This document shows, one piece after another, positions 10,008 to 20,595 of a DNA stretch of 64,000 nucleotides. Under the pieces are notes generated by a model. It worked only from the letters and a program-made list of their open reading frames with translations. It did no database searches and was not told the origin of the DNA. This DNA comes from Leucogyrophana mollusca (taxonomy: Eukaryota > Basidiomycota > Agaricomycetes > Boletales), in assembly GCA_021014945.1 (NCBI GenBank), contig MU266345.1:1-64000 (forward strand). The letters run 5' to 3'. The position numbers and the translations under genes are program-made. How positions within the stretch are numbered: position 1 is the stretch's first letter; each line of letters begins with the position of its first letter.

Positions 10008-10313
10008 ATGTTGTCAACTCAGCTCTTATGGTGCTTCACCATGGTCTTGTTTGTCAGTGCGCTGTTGATAAAAACCGCATCAGTTATTGCTGTACCTGTC
10101 GAGGATTTGTCTAGCTCGAAGGCCTTCGACGAGACCAACCGTATGTTGTTTCCATACCGCCCTTCCTCCCCCCGGACCTCAAGCATACACGTTCCCTTAG
10201 CCCACCCGGACGGCATCGGCTCCCGAATCACGGACAAATTCCTGTGTGCTAGAAGTCTATTTGATTTAGGGGTACTTATAGATGTGCTTCCAGCAAGGAC
10301 GATGTCACCTTAA
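10008..10313 (+). CDS. third small secreted peptide, possible distant relative
   Basis: The ATG at 10008 has the context AACAACGATG. Exon 1 (10008-10140) encodes a long hydrophobic leader (LLWCFTMVLFVSALLIKTA) and then VPVEDLSSSKAFDETN. A 60-nt intron (10141-10200, GTATGT...CCCTTAG) is in phase 1, as in the two CPF peptides, and exon 2 begins PHPDGIGSRITDKFLC and ends at TAA 10311-10313. The product has about 81 residues. A Asp-Gly pair sits just after the splice site as in the other two, but the CPF ending is absent. Kinship is therefore only suggested by promoter, leader and intron phase. The intron length is a multiple of three, so the unspliced frame is also open. Confidence 0.45.
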   Translation: MLSTQLLWCFTMVLFVSALLIKTASVIAVPVEDLSSSKAFDETNRMLFPYRPSSPRTSSIHVPLAHPDGIGSRITDKFLCARSLFDLGVLIDVLPARTMSP

Positions 10314-10840
10314 TGCTCGTTAGCGAGAGGGGTTGGCCCATGTTGGTCCTTGGAATTGGCACGAGCCAAGTACGAAACAAATTGCCTACTTAGTGTCACG
10401 ACGTAGCACGACGTACATGTTTTCTTCAGAGCACAAGTTTCCAGTGTGCTGGGACGACACGCCTCTCCCTTCTGGAAACACCGCCCGTCTCTGTCATGTT
10501 CAGTGCGCTAGTCACTATGGAAAGCGAGCCGACAGCCAGCAACCAGGTAGAGCAAAATCCCTCCATGCCTTCTACGCGACTTGCCACAGGCAGTCTTGCT
10601 TATAACGTGCACATCAGAGAGCGGATCCTTTCGGTTGGTACATATAGCATGATTGACAGTGCATATTCCCTCTGGCCAAGTTCGAGGTGTCCTTGCAGCG
10701 AACGCACGTTCACGGTGAATTTACAAATCAGTCCTCGTTTTCCCTACATGCCCAGATCCGTTCCCATCGCCTAACGCCTTCACCAGTATCCGATATCCAA
10801 TATCCAATCCGCGTGCAATCCCCCTCATGCCAGTTGTGAA
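10314..10840. other. spacer, no gene seen
   Basis: This is the 3' side of both the third peptide gene and the NADAR gene. The frames are short and unconvincing. No repeats stand out apart from a duplicated ATATCCAAT-like stretch near 10790-10808. Confidence 0.5.
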
Positions 10841-11843
10841 TCAAGGTTTGGTTGTCTTAACCAACTGTTTGCGAGCGTTCATCGCGCCCTCTGGCGCTTT
10901 TCGAAGCTCTGATCGAAGTCTCACTAACGCCTTTCCCAGCTGATTCTGCCCCTTCCCATCAGGACCTACTCCCCAGAATGCATCCTTGTCAGAGTCCTGT
11001 GGTGTCCCAGGCGATTAGCAAGGCGCAAGTTCTCAATGTCGATAAACTGGCGTACCTCGACGAGCTCGGCATCACCGGTACCGAGTAATTCGTCCTTGAG
11101 ATGTTTGTTCTGAGTGAATTTATACCACAGGACCATGTCCATCTGACGACCGGTATGAGGTCAGGTGTGTGCAAGTGAGTTTGGCTTCGGTAGTCTGGAC
11201 AGCGGGATCGCATGCCGTCCAGGTCATACGCACCATCTGGATTCTGACTTTCAGCCAGTCTGGACGTACTTCTGGGTTGAACCTGTGTGTCTCGTCGAAT
11301 ACCATCCTTGGCCTATCAGAGCATGTCCTTATGTGCTCTGCCAGCTCGGGACGATGTTCCAAGAACTAAATAATTGATAAGGTCTCCAAGAATGCCATTA
11401 TAAGTATGTGCCCTACTCACCTTCAGCGACTGAAATAAATGTTCGCTAGTGGGGTATCGTTTCCCCTGATATTCAATGGGGTCTGGAGAGAAGTTGGTGA
11501 ACCCATAGTAAGGGGCATTGGCGTGATAGAAGAGGATCCGCGAGGGAGTCGCTTGGCCCTCTGGGGATGCTGAGTGGGGACGAGGCGGTGGAGCCTTTTT
11601 AACTACTTGCACGTCGGTGCGGGTGCTACTGACTCTGGCATCGTCCGAAAGATAGCCGCGGTCCTGCTTGGGGACCAGCGCTTTCTTGATATTTTCGATT
11701 TTACGGGGAGTCAGGGGTTCGTCTGACGTGACGCGTACCGTCTGAACAATATCGATATGATGAGCGCCGCTTGTTGGGGATGCTTTCTTGGATTTATCGG
11801 CGGGAGAGTGAGGGGGGGATTTGGAAATCAGGCGAGATGACAT
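10841..11843 (-). CDS. NADAR-domain protein (YbiA-like, ADP-ribose/riboflavin-type glycosidase fold)
   Basis: There are four exons on the minus strand: 11843-11421, 11365-11234, 11142-11056 and 10996-10841, giving 265 residues with consistent phases. Residues 1-105 are a basic, Ser/Pro-rich leader. The NADAR domain follows: LFYHANAPYYGFTNFSPDPI, YQGKRYPTSEHLFQSLK, then FLEHRPELAEHIRTC, WYKFTQNKHLKDELLGTGDA, ELVE, and DSDKDAFWGVGPDGKGQNQL. All the usual conserved blocks are intact. NADAR proteins are N-glycosidases: bacterial and eukaryotic members include hydrolases that remove ADP-ribose from guanine bases, and YbiA acts on riboflavin-pathway intermediates. The gene is divergent from a zinc-knuckle/PARP-like gene 185 bases away, which favours an ADP-ribose role here. 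That link is inference; the domain assignment is secure. Confidence 0.9.
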
Positions 11844-12028
11844 GGGCGCTAATTGATGACTTTGGCTTCGAGTGGTAGGGCAGAGGGATGCTTGGCCAAT
11901 TTAACAGCGCTGGGTGGTATCTTAAGGCGAGCGCCCTCTCCGCACCAGTTTCGACGTGTTAAAGGCGTGGACAAGTGAACACCACGCTGGAAACACGCTG
12001 ACTTATAGTCGCAGTACCTGTTCTCAAC
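11844..12028. promoter_or_regulatory. shared bidirectional promoter of NADAR and PARP-like genes
   Basis: Only 185 bases separate the NADAR start (11843, minus) and the upstream-most start of the zinc-knuckle/PARP-like gene (12029, plus), or about 285 if a later ATG (12129) is used. The two genes are likely co-regulated from this spacer. No specific binding site is identified. Confidence 0.45.
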
Positions 12029-13352
12029 ATGATCTATGGTCGGCGAACGCTGATGACACACGTGTGCGCAGCATGCTTGCCCCCGATATACCTAGACAGC
12101 TACGGCGCCAGGTCTTTCGACAACCACCATGAACGCCCTCATCAAATCCTTCCGCCATTCAGACGACCTTTGCGAGGTGAGTGTTTCTCTGCGCAAACGA
12201 GTACCCCCCGGAAAAGTTCAAGATATCCACGGTGCCAGATATGCGGAGCAAAAACCAAGTACGTCGACAAGAGTGGTGTGCAGCACCCTTACTGTAGCAG
12301 AACTTGTGCACGAGACCGCCCCGCAAAAGCGATACCCACATGCCTACTCGATAACTGTAAAGTCCCAGGAGTAGCAGGCTTCGTCGGGTTCTGCTCTGAG
12401 GACCATGCAAAGTGAGTTCATACATCTAAATTTCGCACGTCCGATTCCTGATGGCGCCCGCTAGGAAAGGAGTACTTGCCGGTTTGGTGCCAGGTTGCGC
12501 TCAATGCGCCCTCCCTCAGGGATCGGGGATGCTGTGTACAAGTTGCGCTAAACAGGCTCCCGCCGTTACACGCCTTTTGGAAATCAACAACTCGAGTACT
12601 ATATGGAGAGAATGTTGGTTGGATCCCCTCATTAGCGATAAGGTTGTGAACTTACTGCGATGTTGATTTCAGTTGTCCGAGAGTGGAGGAACGAATGGCG
12701 GACGACACAAGGCTCGGCAACAGTGGAAAAGCTGTACGAAATAACATACCCGTCCAACGTTATCGCGGAGAAGGATGCGCATCGGTGAGCTGGTTTGTTG
12801 TGCCGAAAGTCTCTTCCAACCTTCGTGTACTTCACAGACAGAAGCTAGAGTCGGCGGGACGGATCCAGCTGCTCCGGACGTTCCATGCTTCTCAATGTAT
12901 TTGCGATATGGGAACGAAAAGTCCAAAAATGTGCAGTTGGAACTCGTGCGGGATTTGCAACGTCGTAGGCTCGGCGTTCAAAGGCGTCGCGTTTGGAGTT
13001 CCCCATAATAAGGGCCGGTGAGCCAGACAAAAGCTCTAGGTTGTCTTTCAGCTAACAACTGAGCGCGGTAGGCATGGGGATGGTTTGTATACCTCGCAGA
13101 ACCCAGCTCGGGCGGACTTTTACGCCACGTCGTGCTTAAGCTCCCCTTTTCGCGTGATGGTCGCCTGCGATGTTGTGCTGCCAAAAAATTTATCCAAGAG
13201 CTCGTCGGTACGTGCCCCATATCGCCCCTTCACAAACACACAGAATGAACCAACATGTACAGATCATTACGGGCGGCCTAGTTGTCGCTCGTGAAGCAGA
13301 AGCTATAGTTCCGAGATACGTTGTGATGTACACGAAGCAAACAGGATCATGA
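12029..13352 (+). CDS. zinc-knuckle protein with PARP-like ADP-ribosyltransferase domain
   Basis: I reconstruct six exons: 12029-12411, 12465-12613, 12673-12784, 12838-13017, 13072-13207 and 13263-13352 (349 residues). The N-terminal half has treble Cys-rich repeats: RCQICGAKTKYVDKSGVQHP then YCSRTCA, TCLLDNCKVPG with FCSEDHA, and PGCAQCALPQGSGMLCTSCA. The C-terminal half is a PARP-catalytic-like fold: LLRTFHASQC (the first His of the H-Y-E triad), CSWNSCGICNVV, AFGVPHNKGRHGDGLYTSQN (Tyr position), ARADFYATS, then the closing strand EAIVPRYVVMY. The Gly-Thr after FH is Ala-Ser, and the acidic third residue is not obvious with my acceptor for the last exon. The gene may be active, mono-ADP-ribosylating or dead. 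The 5' end is uncertain (12029 or a later ATG), as is the donor near 12614 (GTTGGT). Confidence 0.75.
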
Positions 13353-14101
13353 TGGGGGAGCGGAATGAGTTGTTACGAGTCCTTGAGGTACGAAAGGCTC
13401 GTATTGTTTATGGGGTGTTATTTCAATATTTATTTATTTCACTGCTGCCAACTGGTTGCTAATCAGCCTAATCGTATCCACCACCTCCTTTTCGCTCTGC
13501 CAGCACATAACATGATGATCTACGTCAAGCTTGCAAGTATTCCACCTAGAAAGCCTGCCAAATGCTATCCATGTGTGGGCTCACTGCTCAGGGTGCACCC
13601 TAGAGCCAGAAGTCCGGAATCAACGTTTCGTAGCTCTATCTAGGTGACTTCAAGCTAGATGCCTGGGACTAGTGGACAAACATGGATATAATTCATCAAT
13701 AACTTCTACATAGCGTTTCGAACAGACATTAGTACCGTCCCAGTTTAATCACCTGTGTTGTGATTGGCGCCACGGAAGCTAAAAGATCTTGCTCATTTCC
13801 GCCGATACAATGTTCATCCATATGGTTCATTGCACAGATGAACGGGCACGGGATGTCCCGGGCGGTGGTTGTGCACTGGATAAAGGCATCGGCCACGAGC
13901 CTGCAGCGTGCAGCCCAAGAGGTGCGGATAAACTCTCTCGGCGATCGATTGATTAGGACTGTCCAGTCATGCCACACTCGTACCGCACGACCTAGACATG
14001 AGGCCTGAACGTTGTATCTCCATAAACGGACCCCCACGACGAGCCCCCAGGGTTATATACTGCGGATCATTCATGAAACGAACTTCACGATCTGTTTGAC
14101 G
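13353..14101. other. spacer between the two zinc-knuckle genes
   Basis: I find no gene motif, and no remnant of a PARP-like domain in any frame. Confidence 0.5.
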
Positions 14102-15128
14102 ATGGCACCAGGTGCTTGCGAAGTACGAATCCCTTTCATTGTATCTTGGAACCCATGACTGATCCTTATTTCGCAGAATTGCCATTCGAGCCCGAAGTTC
14201 GCCGGACATAAGTATTGTGGCAAGACCTGTGCTTCTCAAGCAGCTGCACGAGCCTCTGCTCCGGTCAAGGCGAAGATGAAAACAGTTCCCAGACGAACCC
14301 AGGCGGCTCCTGCCCCGAAGTCTCTCCCACTTTGCGATGTAATATCATCCTAATGCATCAGAAGTCCCTAGCTGATTTCTAATCGATACAGTACTGCGGC
14401 CAAAAACCAAAATTCAATAATTTCGATTACTGCGGGAAGCATTGCGCAGCTCTAGCCAATGCACCTCAGCCTGTTCTTCCACCTAACGCAGGAAGATCTG
14501 CCGCGAAGCAGGCTTCTGTTCGTGCTCCTGCGCCGAAGGCAGCAGTGCCTCCAACTCTTCGATCTACCAATGCGGGGAAGTCAGCAGCACGCACCCCAGC
14601 TGCACCTGTGCCAGTAACTCAAGGTGGGCTCACGGTCCAGATCGCGAGATCCGGCCGCTGACGAAGATATGAAAGTAGATAGTTCGAGCGAGGAGGAGGA
14701 GGAGGAGGATGAAGACGAGGACGATGGGACCGATCTGGACGCTTATCCCTCTGACTCGAGTGACGAGCCTGATCCTGTGGTTGCCCCTCCCCCTCCCCCT
14801 GCGACTCGAGCTCCACCGAGCAAGGGTGGACAACCAGTTCCCAAGCAGGCTTCGCCTTCCCGGCGTGTTCCCGGCGTCTGCATCATCCCTGGATGCGGGA
14901 AGTCATCCCACATTGACAAGAACGGTGCTAAGACAGATTATTGTTCTGTGAGACATCGGGAGTGAGCCTTCATTTTTATTTTGTCAACCATGCTGCTCAT
15001 CAAACCATAGGGAGGGTGTCAATTTAGGTCTAGGAGATGCATGCATCATGTGTTCTCGGTATCCTCAGAGCGGCACGGATTACTTCTGTTCCAGAATCTG
15101 CAGAGACCAGGCGATGAACAAGACGTGA
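14102..15128 (+). CDS. zinc-knuckle repeat protein without PARP domain
   Basis: Exon 1 is only 21 nt (14102-14122, MAPGACE). Later exons carry four Cys-rich repeats of the same kind as in the neighbour: CENCHSSPKFAGHKYCGKTC, CDYCGQKPKFNNFDYCGKHC, CIIPGCGKSSHIDKNG ending DYCSVRH, and CIMCSRYPQSGTDYFCSRIC. Between them lie Ala/Pro-rich linkers and a run of Glu/Asp (near 14690-14735). The protein ends RDQAMNKT with a TGA at 15126-15128, the point where a PARP-like domain would begin in the neighbouring architecture. It reads as a truncated or specialised paralogue, perhaps a binding partner. Splice borders (GTAATA...TACAG, GTGGGC...ACGAAG, GTGAGC...CATAG) all keep frame. The function is unknown. 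Confidence 0.68.
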
Positions 15129-15388
15129 ACAGGTGTATGTGACTGAACGATCGTGATACACTGGGGATATTTTCAAATCATCAGAGAATATCGATTATCC
15201 TTTTTGCTGTACGATCGTAAACATGAAATGGAATTCCTGGGTGCCACGAGTACCCTCGTGTGTGCACCCTACATCACTAAGTATCACCGTACTCACATGG
15301 TTGTGAGTTGGCTGTTGGAAACTGTACCGGTGGCTGTGTACCCTCGTTTTGCAAGGCTCTGCACTTTACCAGTCTAATATCATCCAAC

Positions 15389-15936
15389 ATGGGGCGACTG
15401 CGCCGCTCACGGACGCATCATGCTCAGCGAGACGTACATCGAGCTTCCCGCACAAGGGTACGTCTGAATTCGCCTAGATTTTATGACGTCACGCCACTGA
15501 CCGTTGTGAACAAAACTCTGCAAAGGCCCGCACAAGAGACCTCGATCAAATACAGCTGATCGATCTCGACCCAAAAGTACGAGATTCTCTCTGGATGTGG
15601 GCCATAAGGGGTGCTGACTCTATCCTAGAACCGTGCTGCTTTGGAAGCACAAGCACTTGACTTCGAAAAGCCAGGTTTGGCGCAACATTATTGCGTCGAA
15701 TGCGCAAAGTAAGCTATATCGTTTTCTTCGTTTTGATACACCTGACAATTCTGGGCAGATACTACGAGACGGATGTAGCGCTACGATCCCACTGGAGGAG
15801 CAAAGTCCACAAGAGACGTTGTAAAGAACTCAAAGAGCCAGCCTATACGATAGAGGAGGCAGAACGTGCGGCGGGATTGGGAAGAGAGGGGAAACGGCCA
15901 TTATCTTCAGAGGTCCCGATGTCCACCACTGTATAG
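15389..15936 (+). CDS. BUD20: Bud20/ZNF593-type C2H2 zinc-finger ribosome-biogenesis factor
   Basis: Bud20 is a nuclear-cytoplasmic shuttling factor that travels with and helps export pre-60S ribosomal particles. Here the ATG at 15389 opens with a basic MGRLRRSRTHHAQRD, followed by DLDQIQLIDLDPKNRAALEA and the single finger QHYCVECAKYYETDVALRSH with WRSKVHKRRCKEL, the U1-like C2H2 finger with a long basic helix that defines the family. The tail PAYTIEEAERAAGLG is also typical. Three introns of 68, 53 and 50 nt fit in phase, and the stop TAG is at 15934-15936. Total length is about 125 residues, normal for the family. It is the first clearly housekeeping gene when reading from the left. Confidence 0.9.
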
Positions 15937-16418
15937 GTCAGCATCCAACACTTTAATATACTTTTTACTAACCTACTCGGGTCTAAGATATGTACTATCG
16001 TATAATTTTGATATATCGACCCTCCGACGTACCAGCCCCTTGCGCGACCTATACTATCTGAGCTAATGATCAACGCGGAATAAGTTGCCTTCCAACACCC
16101 TTGTGATATATTCTAGGAATGTCGGGTGAGTTGGGACAGGGTCTGGGCTTACTGTCCGGAGCTCTGACCTCGCCGACTTAAGCAGACAATTCTAGGAAAT
16201 AATTTATGCAACATTGCACCGCACGGGCGGTAATCTATTGTAGTTGCTCATATGGTAAGATAGCGCCCGTCTATTCTAACAGTAGTCCCTCCAAAAACAA
16301 AAAAAAACCTCTATGACATGGTATCAACCCGAATAGATAGTCGAAGAATGCATATTATAAGCCCCGTCTATATCCTCTATGCTTATCCCGATTCGTATAA
16401 AACCTAGATCTATGAAGA
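15937..16418. other. spacer between convergent genes
   Basis: This is an AT-rich spacer containing a short A-run (AAAAACAAAAAAAAACC near 16293-16309). It lies between the 3' ends of BUD20 and the WD40 gene. No gene is seen. Confidence 0.55.
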
Positions 16419-19400
16419 CTACACTGTCAAAGGCCCCATTATTTTCTCTCGCATCATGAGTTCCGAGCTGCCCTCTGTTGGCCGATCAGAATATGAACCA
16501 TACTCTGAGCGTGCGTCACCGTTCGGTGTGGACCATATGTGAACGGTACCATCGTGGCATCCGGTCGCAAACATAAATGGATCATCCGTTCCATGATTCC
16601 AAGCGATGCAGGTTAGGTCACCGCCGACGGTGTGGGGGCGAACATAATGAAGTAATGCAGCCGAGTCTCGATCCCATATGTGAACATCGCCGCCTAGGCA
16701 CGAGCATCGCAAGAGTAGCTAGGATCAGCGGGGGTAGGCAAGCCAATGACAGTGGACCCACCTTTCCCTGCGCACAGAACCAGTTGATCGTCCTTCCCTC
16801 CGAAATAACTTGGCCCGACAAAGTCGACCGGACCTCTGGGCATGTAGGTATGGCGTAGGTTGAGTCTTGCGTTAGTCGTATGGTGGTCTCGGTCCTTGAC
16901 AAGCTCCAGCTTCCAGAGCTGTGGTGGAGTCTAAAGGACATATCAGCATCTCGACGGGGAAGCACCGATCAAAAGCTCCTGCTCACCTTGTGCTCGTACG
17001 ATATCAGAGCCCCGAAACCCTTCCTGGACATCGTTATGTCACGCACATCATTAAACACAGGCGTCTGACTTTGGGAGAGTCAGTAGCGATCACCCTATAA
17101 AATGAAGACGGACTTTTCGCAACGTCCGGTTCCCATATTGAACACTACAGCACATTATTGGCAACCGAAAAAAGTCGGAGGGGTATATAAAGACGTACCT
17201 ATGACTCGCTTCTCCACTCTGGTGCTCTTGCTGGGTTGCAGCCCGTGCGGTGAGGACTGCAACGCACCTACTCCTAGCAGTCGTTGAGAATCTGGTGTAA
17301 CAGCGACATTGTGCAAAGTGATGCGGCTAAAATGATAAACCTCTAGAATCTGCATCGTACCTATTAGTCTACATCAGTATAAGAAGACGATCCACCTACT
17401 TTACCCTGAAGATCCTTGTTACGCGGCAACGTCAGCTGCAGAACTACATAACGGCAGAAGACATACCAGTTTCACCACCTCGCTTCCTTCGACGGATAGG
17501 ATCGCTGGGGATCAGCATTGGCATTAGCATCGTGCCCTCCATGCGGAAGAGAAGAAGCTCACCTTCGCCGCCGGGGAGCCACGCGATCGACTGAATGGCA
17601 CGCTGGCGATCGATGGTCCTTCTGCATACCCCGTCCTAGAATAATCACACGATCAGCATCACCAATACTCAGATACCATCAGTGACTTGCATCAGACCAA
17701 ATTTTGATGGCACGATTTAGCCGGGTTAATATGAGGTTGCCCATGGGAGACCTGTGGCAGGGACATGGGGTCAGCTGAATACTGCGCAGGAAGAAGTTGG
17801 TCTGACCATGCTACTTGGCCAATGAAGCCCCGGACATGAACGAGAAGTCGGTGGGTAGTAAATGGTTCCTGAGTAACGCAAAGATAAGCTACGCAGTCAT
17901 AAAACGATATCAGCGGCACTTACTCCTACACGAAAGATAACAGACGTCTTATCCCAGCTGCGATAAGGCAAGATCAACACAAGGGTTCGATATAAGAGGC
18001 AGCCACTCACCTAGAAGTAGCCAAAAACTTCCCATTCGGTGAGAACTGCAAATGACGAACGAGAGCTTGATGAGCAGGAAGTTCTTGTGTCGGTTCCAAT
18101 GACTTGAGTTTAGGAACGAGTGTTGCGACCCTCGAACCGCGCAATGACATCACGGCAGGCTCGGTGAAACGCGTGGGCGACATCCCTGAAACTCTATCTC
18201 CAGATGACGCGCGGCGGGGTGACATGGGTCGTGCAGGCGCCTGAAGCAGGATCACAGAGCGTATCGCGCTTATGAAGCGCTCCCTGGCGTCGAAACGTGT
18301 CGTGGTGCTTTCGCTTTCATCAGAAAGTCTCCCTTCTGAGGATCCAGGGCGCTCGGTAGTTGTTGAGTAGACAGATCCTGGTCCCTCTAGGTGGGGCGGG
18401 GTTGTAATCGTTAACGTCGGGATGTGGTGGAAAGGAAGACAATCTTCCTCTCTCTTAATAAGGCGGCCCCTCCTAAATGTTAAGCGTCTCAGTGAGGCGT
18501 GAGCCGCGTATACGTTGTTGATGCACTGCTGAAGAGTTCGTCTGGTTACTACGACCGCAGGCGTGCAACTTAGGCGATGAATAGCTTCTGATATCACATC
18601 TTCCAGCCACACATGTCCTCTGTGCTGCACGAATATCCATCGTTCAGAGGCGAACCAGGCCGAGACAGCGGCAAGACCGAAGGACGTTACTGCCTACCAG
18701 TGGATGTGAGATTGAAACCTGAATTTGGAAGAGAACACTCGAGGGCTTACCGTGAATACTGTAGTGATTGTAGCGGTGACTGCTCCCTGAGAATATAAGT
18801 TAGTGAGCGACGTCACGCCAATGCCAGAGGATCAAAAGAATTACCTGGTGCGACGAATATGCGAAGAGCATGAGGCCCGCTGAAAAGCAGGCCACGGACA
18901 TTACAAGAAACACCAAAGGAGAGCGTTTGATCCATATCTGAAAATGAATCAGTATTGGTTCCATCCCAGACATCAAGGTTGGGCGAGCTTACCAGTACCC
19001 ACCAAGGTACCCTATGACCTGGGGATCTGCTGCAGAAAGATACATTTAGCGCCTGCAGGTGCAGATGCGATAAGGGCTTACTACATGGCTTGCTTCCAGG
19101 TAAGGCCGAGGAGGCTGTTCACCGCGGCGGCGATGCTGAAAACGAGCGACGAGAACCAGAAAGCATTGACCGCATCCGACAATAGATCTCCTGTCTGAGC
19201 ATAGGAGAACTGCAAAGTGGTTGCCGTGACGGCTGAAAAGAAAGTGGATACAGTCGAGAGATTCAATAGATTCGATGCAGCATGCTGCTGTGCAAAGCGG
19301 ATAGTAGGGACACCTGCAAGCAACGTAAGACCGCGGGTCGTCTGCTCTATGCTAATCTTGCTTACCGATCTCGATAAACATAGACAGAGTTCCGGTGATG

Positions 19401-20580
19401 TTGTCAATGTGATCTCCGATCTCCGAGGTCAAGTCGTGGATGTACCTTTGGACCGCCGGATAGCGGAATTGCGCTACAACGGATCGGCGTTAATGAATCC
19501 GCCAATGAAACTTCACTGGTCCTTACTCTTGTATTCTTGGAGACACGAAGCCCAATACTAACGATGTCTGAGTCAGTCACGGCAAGTGAAGTATACGTCC
19601 GATGGATTACCTTCAGGTCCCCTTCAAACGAGCGCATGGACGTGTTCACGGCCTCGTCCGTGAATTCTGGGAATTCGTTCAGGCAGTTCAAAAATGTTAC
19701 GACGTCGCGCGCAAAATTCTCGAACTGTTCGGGGAACGTTTCGGGTTCCAGGCTGTCGTCGATGATTAGTCTTGCAGCGAGGGGCGCTTGGTTTCTGCGC
19801 TGGCCTTGTTGCCTTCGGCGGTCCATAAGATTGGGATTCACAAGAGAGTCGCGAGACTGACGCTGCACTTTCTGAGAATCACGCCCATAAGTAACATCCG
19901 AACGAAGCGTGAAGCGACACTTACCCTGGGGAAGAGAGTGGCGGCATTTTCTCGAAATAAAAACATCACCTTCGTCAGGCGCTCCCTCAGTCTAAAAGCC
20001 GACGAAAGGATCCCAACCGAGCTGCCGAGTTGACGGGCAGCATTAGCGAAGTTTCGGAGCTGCGGATTGTCATTAGAGCCTATAGCACATTGCGCTACGG
20101 ATACGCCTACCTCTTTGTCGAGACACTCAATCCGCCTTCGTAGCTTGTGAGGATGTAGCGAAGGACGAGAAAATTGTACTCACTTCTCAAATCTATTGAA
20201 GGCCTCTGCGCCCGCAATCTGGAGTCGCTCGTCCACGGAGGCTATTTAGGCAATGAGAGGGCCGTAAACACGCGGAAAATTCGCACTCACGGACATCCTT
20301 GTCGTCCTCAGAATTGAATCCCGAGTTCACGTCTGTGGGGTCGGCTTAAGATAATTGTATCCCACGACGGGGTGATCATACCGTTATCATGACCGCTTTC
20401 ATGACTGAGCTCGCTCAATGCATCTATAAGACTAAGCAGTGTTTGTTTGCGCTTTGGGTGTCTCCAAGGGGATTCCGAGCGATTTGAGGAGCTAGGTACT
20501 CCGGGCAAAGATGCGGTGACATCGTGAAACGAGCGAGCAGCGACACCGGCTCCAGCTAAGGGGCATTCAAGTCCATAATG
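16419..20580 (-). CDS. helical, two-TM, WD40-repeat protein of agaricomycete type
   Basis: This is a many-exon gene on the minus strand; the stop is 16421-16419 and the start is not resolved (about 20580 or upstream). In order I see: a polar N-terminus (FHDVTASLPGVPSSS, then TLLSLIDALSELSHESGHDN); a helical region (QIAGAEAFNRFEK, CAIGSNDNPQLRNFANAARQ, LRERLTKVMFLFREN, FENFARDVVTFLNCLNEFPE); a membrane pair (LNLSTVSTFFSAVTATTLQF, VNAFWFSSLVFSIAAAVNSL and later PLVFLVMSVACFSAGLMLFA); a basic Ser-rich linker; and a C-terminal WD40 propeller (AHQALVRHLQFSPNGKFLAT, VHVRGFIGQVAWSPMGNLIL, RLNRAIKIWSD, GDVHIWDRDS, LTCIAWN...FATGCHDGTVHIWS). The combination is seen in uncharacterised agaricomycete proteins. 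The WD part resembles Gid7/WDR26-like repeats. The role is unknown; membrane-tethered scaffolding is inference. Confidence 0.66.
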
Positions 20581-20595
20581 AGTTTGGGAGAACAA

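Noticed and set aside
15129..15388. Remnant of a PARP-like domain after the zinc-knuckle-only gene
   Set aside because: No frame in this 260-base gap contains FH, GLY or VPRY-like motifs.
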